Source: Hirudinaria manillensis (lineage: Eukaryota > Annelida > Clitellata > Hirudinida > Hirudinidae). From it: 64,000 nt of DNA. Made by a program: the position numbers and the translations under genes. Location: the NCBI GenBank assembly GCA_034509925.1, contig CM067532.1:4854142-4918141 (forward strand). Reading direction: 5' to 3'. The notes below the pieces were generated by a model. The model was given only the letters and a program-made list of their open reading frames with translations. It did no database searches and had not been told where the DNA came from. This document shows positions 63,320-64,000 of this stretch, piece after piece (positions within the stretch are counted from its first letter, which is position 1; each line of letters starts with the position of its first letter).

Positions 63320-64000
63320 TTTTTATTAGTAACAAAAGTTATTAATAGATAATTACTGAGGTAAAAAGAGCTTTCATGTGTACCGTTTCTGTGTGAAATT
63401 TACATCAGAGGTGTGACACACTTTTTTTTTACTCGGGCCATTGCATTAAAATAAGTTATACAGCCGGGTCATTCAGTCGAGATGAAGTACATATTGACAA
63501 AGCTGATTTTTTAAATAATTGCACTTGTTGAATAATAGGACTTTATAACACTGTGTAACATATTTTGAACTCAGGGGAGGTTGGCCCGTAGTTTGGATGC
63601 CCCTGGTGTATACAGTAAAACCTTTAAATTGGGACGCCCAATAGTAGGTAAAATCTGTCCCTAGGGCCCTTTTTTCTAGGAACCGATTTTTACTTTAGTT
63701 TAAGTCTCTTTTGCCAACGAGCAGGCTGCACATAGCGATCCACCGAATGTGATTCAAGTAGGCTTTTCCAACGAGATCTTCGGCACCGGGAGCTTTCCTG
63801 GCTAAAGGCGGACTAGGTTTAACACAGACGCCTGGTAAAAGGGACGGCCTGCCCATAGGGACTCTCTTGGGATGTTGTTTCATCCGATAACGTGACAACT
63901 CATCTAAACTTCTTATGAGCAACTCTTATTCCTTAGAACATCATCACATCTACTAACTCGTCAACCTCTCTTTATTATCTCCTCATTTGCCTGAACTTAT
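63320..64000. other. Start of the gene B intron or flank
   Basis: Contains a repeat-like segment at 63710-63860 related in blocks to 62150-62260 within gene A. No exon recognised up to the window end. Confidence 0.35.

Overview
This is nuclear DNA from an intron-rich, AT-rich metazoan. The genes have canonical GT..AG introns, often under 100 bp to about 1 kb long. They include a cilia-assembly factor (DNAAF11), a lysosomal beta-glucuronidase, a PH+PTB adaptor and a SUEL-lectin/CUB receptor. The non-coding DNA is full of AAT, GAT/ATC, AAC and GAAT microsatellites and small inverted-repeat transposon remnants. Together these suggest a lophotrochozoan, possibly an annelid such as a leech; that placement is inference. 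There is nothing prokaryotic here: no operons, CRISPR or Shine-Dalgarno logic.

Layout: 9-2266 (+) 3' part of a DNAJC16 homologue; 2770-6867 (-) complete MTP-type cation diffusion facilitator, converging on it; 8867-11602 (+) unknown multi-pass membrane protein; 11603-14270 intergenic with a long inverted-repeat element; 14271-15459 (-) orphan single-pass membrane protein; 16800-17391 (-) claudin/PMP22-like exon; 17564-19360 (+) intronless leucine-rich-repeat protein; 21584-26031 (-) PH + IRS-type PTB (DOK-like) adaptor with an 18-bp minisatellite in its last intron; 29844-34723 (-) complete beta-glucuronidase; 34724-38062 intergenic with a hAT-like MITE; 38063-40923 (-) SUEL lectin-CUB-sushi-transmembrane receptor; 41-47 kb microsatellite-rich intergenic DNA; 47929-51796 (-) complete NT5DC2/3-type HAD protein; 53194-56797 (+) complete DNAAF11; 58804-62693 (+) and 63188 to the window end (+) two tandem copies of a short neuropeptide-like precursor gene.

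The most interesting item is the last. Two paralogous signal-peptide exons (59017 and 63188) share a gapless 107-bp promoter block, and each can end in a GTTGGT donor in phase 0. A downstream phase-0 exon (62508-62693), with no ATG of its own, reads through dibasic sites to a C-terminal Cys-x6-Cys-Trp peptide followed at once by a stop. This is the layout and spacing of allatostatin-C/somatostatin-type neuropeptides.

Exon structures were worked out by hand from splice consensus, phase consistency and resemblance to known families. For DNAAF11, GUSB, NT5DC and the CDF transporter every junction is phase-consistent, but boundaries may be off by a base or so. The genes are mostly unrelated housekeeping loci; nothing suggests a functional cluster beyond the tandem peptide pair.
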